From a bacterium (GTDB lineage Bacteria > Chloroflexota > Dormibacteria > Dormibacterales > Dormibacteraceae): a stretch of 64,000 nt of DNA. The notes under the pieces were generated by a model that was not told where the DNA came from, did not search any database, and worked only from the letters and a program-made list of their open reading frames with translations. The DNA lies in assembly GCA_004299235.1 (NCBI GenBank), contig SCQL01000019.1, positions 62,001 through 126,000 of the forward strand, given 5' to 3'. How positions within the stretch are numbered: position 1 is the stretch's first letter; each line of letters begins with the position of its first letter. Position numbers and translations under genes: made by a program. Shown here one piece after another: positions 61,449 to 64,000 of the stretch.

Positions 61449-63631
61449 CTCGGGGCCGGGCTCGCCTCGGGGCTCGCTGCGGGCGGCGGCGGCGGCACGG
61501 GGCCGCTGCCCTGGCGGCCGCTGCGATCCTTCACCGCCGGCCCGAACAGGTCCAGGTCGTACTCGGACGCGACGTTGTGGCCGAGCACATCCCGCACGGT
61601 GGTCAACACCACGAGCCGGTACGGGTTCCCGGGCTTCAGATCCAGCCCGGTGACGGTCACTGTCCGGTTCGCGTAAGTGGCCGAGCTGCCGACCTGCTTG
61701 CCCTTGCTGTCGAGCACGATCACGCCGTTCGACACCGAGTTCGGATCCAAGTCGCTGTCGAAGGTGACCTTGAGGGTGCCGGCGGCGACCTCCACCCCGA
61801 CCACCTCGGCCCCCTTGCCCAGGTCTCGGTGCGCGCCCGCGGTCGCCTGGTCGATGAGGAACTGCCTGCCGGCCGGGTCGCGCTGCAGAGTCAGCGTCTC
61901 CTCGAAGCTGCTCACGTCGAGCTTGCCGTGCGTGAGCACGAGGCGGACGACGAACCGAGCGGTGTCGGGCTGAGTGCCGGTGACCTCCTGCGTGAGGACG
62001 TAGAAGCGCGAGAAGAACGGGTCGCCGCCGAGCGTGAGGTTGAGCCCTCCGGGGGCGTAAGCCTGCTTGCCGTTGTCGTCGAGGAACGCCGTGGCCTGGT
62101 CCGGCTGACCCCTGAGCCGCGCCTGCATGAACGAGTTCACGACGGCGGCTGCTTGGTCGAGCGCGGTCGGCTGCGGCGGCAGCGGCGGCGCGGACCCGCT
62201 CCAGAGCGCACCGCCGCGGAAGAACGCGAACGCGGTCCCGTTGGGCGCCCAGACCGGGGCGCGGTAGGTCCCGTCGGCCAGCTTGGTCAAAGCCGTGCCG
62301 TCGGGGCGCACCTGGTACAGATCCGTCTCGCTGCCGAGCAGGATCGCGTCCTGGTTGGACCAGCTCGGCTCGCCCGATGGAATCGTCGCGACCGTGCCGC
62401 CCTGCATGTCCGAGACCACGATCGCGGCCGCGGCCGAGTAGAGCAGCTGCGTCCCGCTGGGCGACCAGACGAGGAAGCGCGCGCCGGCCTGGCCGAGTTG
62501 GACGCTCCTGGCCGTGGCCAGGTCGAGCAGCCAGAGGTTCTGTTCCTGCTGGTACACCGCGTGGGCGCCGTCAGGTGCGATCGCGACGGCGCTCACATTG
62601 CCGTTCGCAGGCAGTGGAGCGAGCTGGGCCGGCCCGCTGGCCCCCGGCGTGTAGATGCCATCGGCCGCCGCCCACACGAGCTTGTCCTTCGCCCAGCCGA
62701 CCGCTGACGGGGGCGGCGTCACCGCCAGCTCCGAGGTCGTGCCGGCGGCGAACGTGAGGACTTCGATCCTGCCGTCGCGGATGTAGGCGAGGCGGTCGCC
62801 GGCCGGAGCGACGGACGGCGACGACACGCCGTCAGGAGCCACGACCGTGACATTGCCGCCCTTGGCCGGGACCAGCTCGAGCGCCCCTTGGGCGTTGACG
62901 AAGTAGATGGCCGTCGAGTCGGCCGACCATTGCACCGCGGACCTGACGCTTCCAGCGAGCGCCGCCAGCTGCTTTTCGCCCAGGGGCGCGCTGGGCGACG
63001 GGCGGGGCGAGGGCGAGGGTGAGGGTGACGGGATGGTCGAAGGTGGCTGGGTGACGAAGGTGATTGTCTGCGGGCTCGCCAGCAGCTGACCAGCCGCGGT
63101 TTTCGCGCCCGGACCGATGGTCACCTGGTACTGGGTGTTCGGGGCGAGGTCGCCGCTGCTCGGCTGGACGGCCAGGGTGTTTGATTGCCATGAGAAGGTG
63201 ACCGTGGTCGCTGGCGTGATCTGGACGGCGGCCTCCGTCGAGGGGTGATCCATGGGCTGGTTGAAGGCGACCAGGATGGGCTGCTCCAGCCGCACCGCGT
63301 GGGCGCCGTCCATCGGGCTGTTGACGACGAGCTGGCTGAAGCCGCCCGCCGGCTGCATCGCCATGTAGACGACGACCGAGGCGATGAGGACCAGGCCGGC
63401 GGCCGCGCCTGCCCAGGCCAGGCGGGGCGGGGCGGCGAAACGATGCCACCACGACGGGCGGCCTTCCCCCATCTCCCATGCCTTCTGCATGAGCTGGCGC
63501 CGGAGAGCCGAGCGGAACGCCTCGTCCATCGGCGGCTCTGGGCGGCGAGCGGAGCCGAGCAGCTCCGCGAGGTGCAGCAGCTCGGCGTCCTGCAGGATGT
63601 CGTCCAGCTCGGGATCGTGCCGGATGCTCAT
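61445..63631 (-). CDS. Multidomain membrane protein, probable anti-sigma partner: short cytosolic domain, TM, Ig-like and beta-propeller domains
   Basis: A 728-residue protein. The N-terminal 70 residues are cytosolic and helical (anti-sigma-like), then a TM helix (AWAGAAAGLVLIASVVVYMA, about 73-92). Outside come an Ig-like domain (SPMDGAHAVRLEQPILVAFN, the Big_5 type), a Pro/Ser linker (PSPSPSPSPRPSPS), a TolB/WD40-like propeller with repeated WSPSGTQLLYS, IAPDGAHAVY and WAPNGTAFAFF motifs, then a ligand-type domain and a last Ig-like part. It overlaps the upstream ECF sigma gene by ATGA, so it is likely that sigma factor's membrane regulator. No ZAS zinc motif is visible. Confidence 0.75.
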   Translation of the reverse strand: MSIRHDPELDDILQDAELLHLAELLGSARRPEPPMDEAFRSALRRQLMQKAWEMGEGRPSWWHRFAAPPRLAWAGAAAGLVLIASVVVYMAMQPAGGFSQLVVNSPMDGAHAVRLEQPILVAFNQPMDHPSTEAAVQITPATTVTFSWQSNTLAVQPSSGDLAPNTQYQVTIGPGAKTAAGQLLASPQTITFVTQPPSTIPSPSPSPSPRPSPSAPLGEKQLAALAGSVRSAVQWSADSTAIYFVNAQGALELVPAKGGNVTVVAPDGVSSPSVAPAGDRLAYIRDGRIEVLTFAAGTTSELAVTPPPSAVGWAKDKLVWAAADGIYTPGASGPAQLAPLPANGNVSAVAIAPDGAHAVYQQEQNLWLLDLATARSVQLGQAGARFLVWSPSGTQLLYSAAAAIVVSDMQGGTVATIPSGEPSWSNQDAILLGSETDLYQVRPDGTALTKLADGTYRAPVWAPNGTAFAFFRGGALWSGSAPPLPPQPTALDQAAAVVNSFMQARLRGQPDQATAFLDDNGKQAYAPGGLNLTLGGDPFFSRFYVLTQEVTGTQPDTARFVVRLVLTHGKLDVSSFEETLTLQRDPAGRQFLIDQATAGAHRDLGKGAEVVGVEVAAGTLKVTFDSDLDPNSVSNGVIVLDSKGKQVGSSATYANRTVTVTGLDLKPGNPYRLVVLTTVRDVLGHNVASEYDLDLFGPAVKDRSGRQGSGPVPPPPPAASPEASPAPS

Positions 63632-64000
63632 TCCACCGGCCTCAGGGCGCCGGCGTCCTCACGGAGACGGCTGACGCCTCGATGGATCAGGAGCTTCACC
63701 GCGCCGGCCGACTTGCCCATCGCGGCGGCGATGTCGTCGATCTTCATGTCCTCCTGGAACTTGAGCACCAGCGCCGTGCGCTGCTGCGAGGGCAGCCCTT
63801 CGACCAGGGCCCAGATCCGTCGGATCTCATCGCGGTGGGCGGCGAGCTCTTCGAGCGCCGGCCCGGCCACGGAAAGGTCGTGGAAATCGTCGAGCGGCTG
63901 CGCGGTGCGGAGCGTGCGGTACCGATCCGCGATGGCGTTGGCCGCGATCTGGTACAGCCAGGCAGCGAAAGGACGCCCCGTGTCCTGGTATCGGGGCACA
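63628..64000 (-). CDS. ECF-type RNA polymerase sigma factor (5' end outside window)
   Basis: The C-terminal 123 residues of a sigma-70-family factor. Region 2 end is GRPFAAWLYQIAANAIADRY and region 4 is LPSQQRTALVLKFQEDMKID followed by DIAAAMGKSAGAVKLLIHRG. The order and length are of ECF class. The stop overlaps the next gene by ATGA. The N-terminal half lies beyond the right edge. Together with the 61.4-63.6 kb gene it forms a sigma/regulator pair. Confidence 0.85.
   Translation of the reverse strand, partial: VPRYQDTGRPFAAWLYQIAANAIADRYRTLRTAQPLDDFHDLSVAGPALEELAAHRDEIRRIWALVEGLPSQQRTALVLKFQEDMKIDDIAAAMGKSAGAVKLLIHRGVSRLREDAGALRPVE

Overview
The window is a continuous stretch of GC-rich bacterial chromosome (about two thirds G+C by eye). 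GTG and TTG starts are frequent, genes overlap by ATGA/GTGA/TGATG, and no tRNA or rRNA was recognised. The gene content suggests a Terrabacteria-type soil lineage such as Chloroflexota or Candidatus Dormibacterota: a GuaB3-type IMPDH relative beside guaA, two-subunit pyruvate carboxylase genes, a Tad-type pilin cluster, a PhaR-like regulator, galE2-like/acyltransferase neighbours, and zinc-ribbon membrane proteins. This placement is inference; there is no marker rRNA.

Layout. 1-6.4 kb: end of a glycosyltransferase operon, 1-pyrroline-5-carboxylate dehydrogenase, a DrrAB-like ABC exporter, a GT87-like membrane glycosyltransferase and a GNAT. 6.4-12 kb is the accessory part: an IS481-type transposase placed at a CTAG, an ISL3 relic, an IS21 element (frameshifted istA, intact istB), a truncated xre gene, and a 5'-truncated Rhs gene whose toxin tail overlaps a probable immunity gene by GTGA. 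12-19 kb: a minus-strand string of overlapping genes (CDF transporter, GNAT relic, S53 peptidase, catalytically degenerate PrsW-like protein, zinc-ribbon membrane protein, LysE exporter), then a 39-bp minisatellite with a palindromic element and a K+ channel. 19-27.5 kb: fumarase, Ppx/GppA, a second CDF, a large uncharacterised protein with a nucleoside-phosphorylase-like half, and greA-fadD. 27.5-33.6 kb: Tad-type pilin genes divergent from a GAF-GGDEF-HD protein. 33.6-38 kb: MrfB/MrfA-type repair pair and an ECF sigma operon. 38-47.4 kb: cysS, a molybdopterin-binding-domain protein, DUF309, HD phosphohydrolase, FmdB protein, PLP enzymes, an amidohydrolase and a PhaR/phasin-like pair. 47.5-52.9 kb: tandem DUF881 genes, glutamate dehydrogenase, SDR plus acyltransferase, DUF4332. 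53-61 kb: guaB3-guaA-purD-purE-pycB-pycA, then a NUDIX gene. 61.4 kb to the end: an ECF sigma factor (partial) with its multidomain membrane partner.

How the genes work together. The 53-61 kb block joins purine synthesis and interconversion to anaplerotic carboxylation. The P5C dehydrogenase, glutamate dehydrogenase and fumarase suggest use of amino acids through the TCA cycle. The Tad-type genes and the c-di-GMP protein probably act in surface attachment. The best candidates for something new are the S53/dead-PrsW/zinc-ribbon operon, the 564-residue phosphorylase-like protein, the orphan Rhs toxin-immunity pair, and three conserved genes with no ATG, GTG or TTG at their conserved N-termini.
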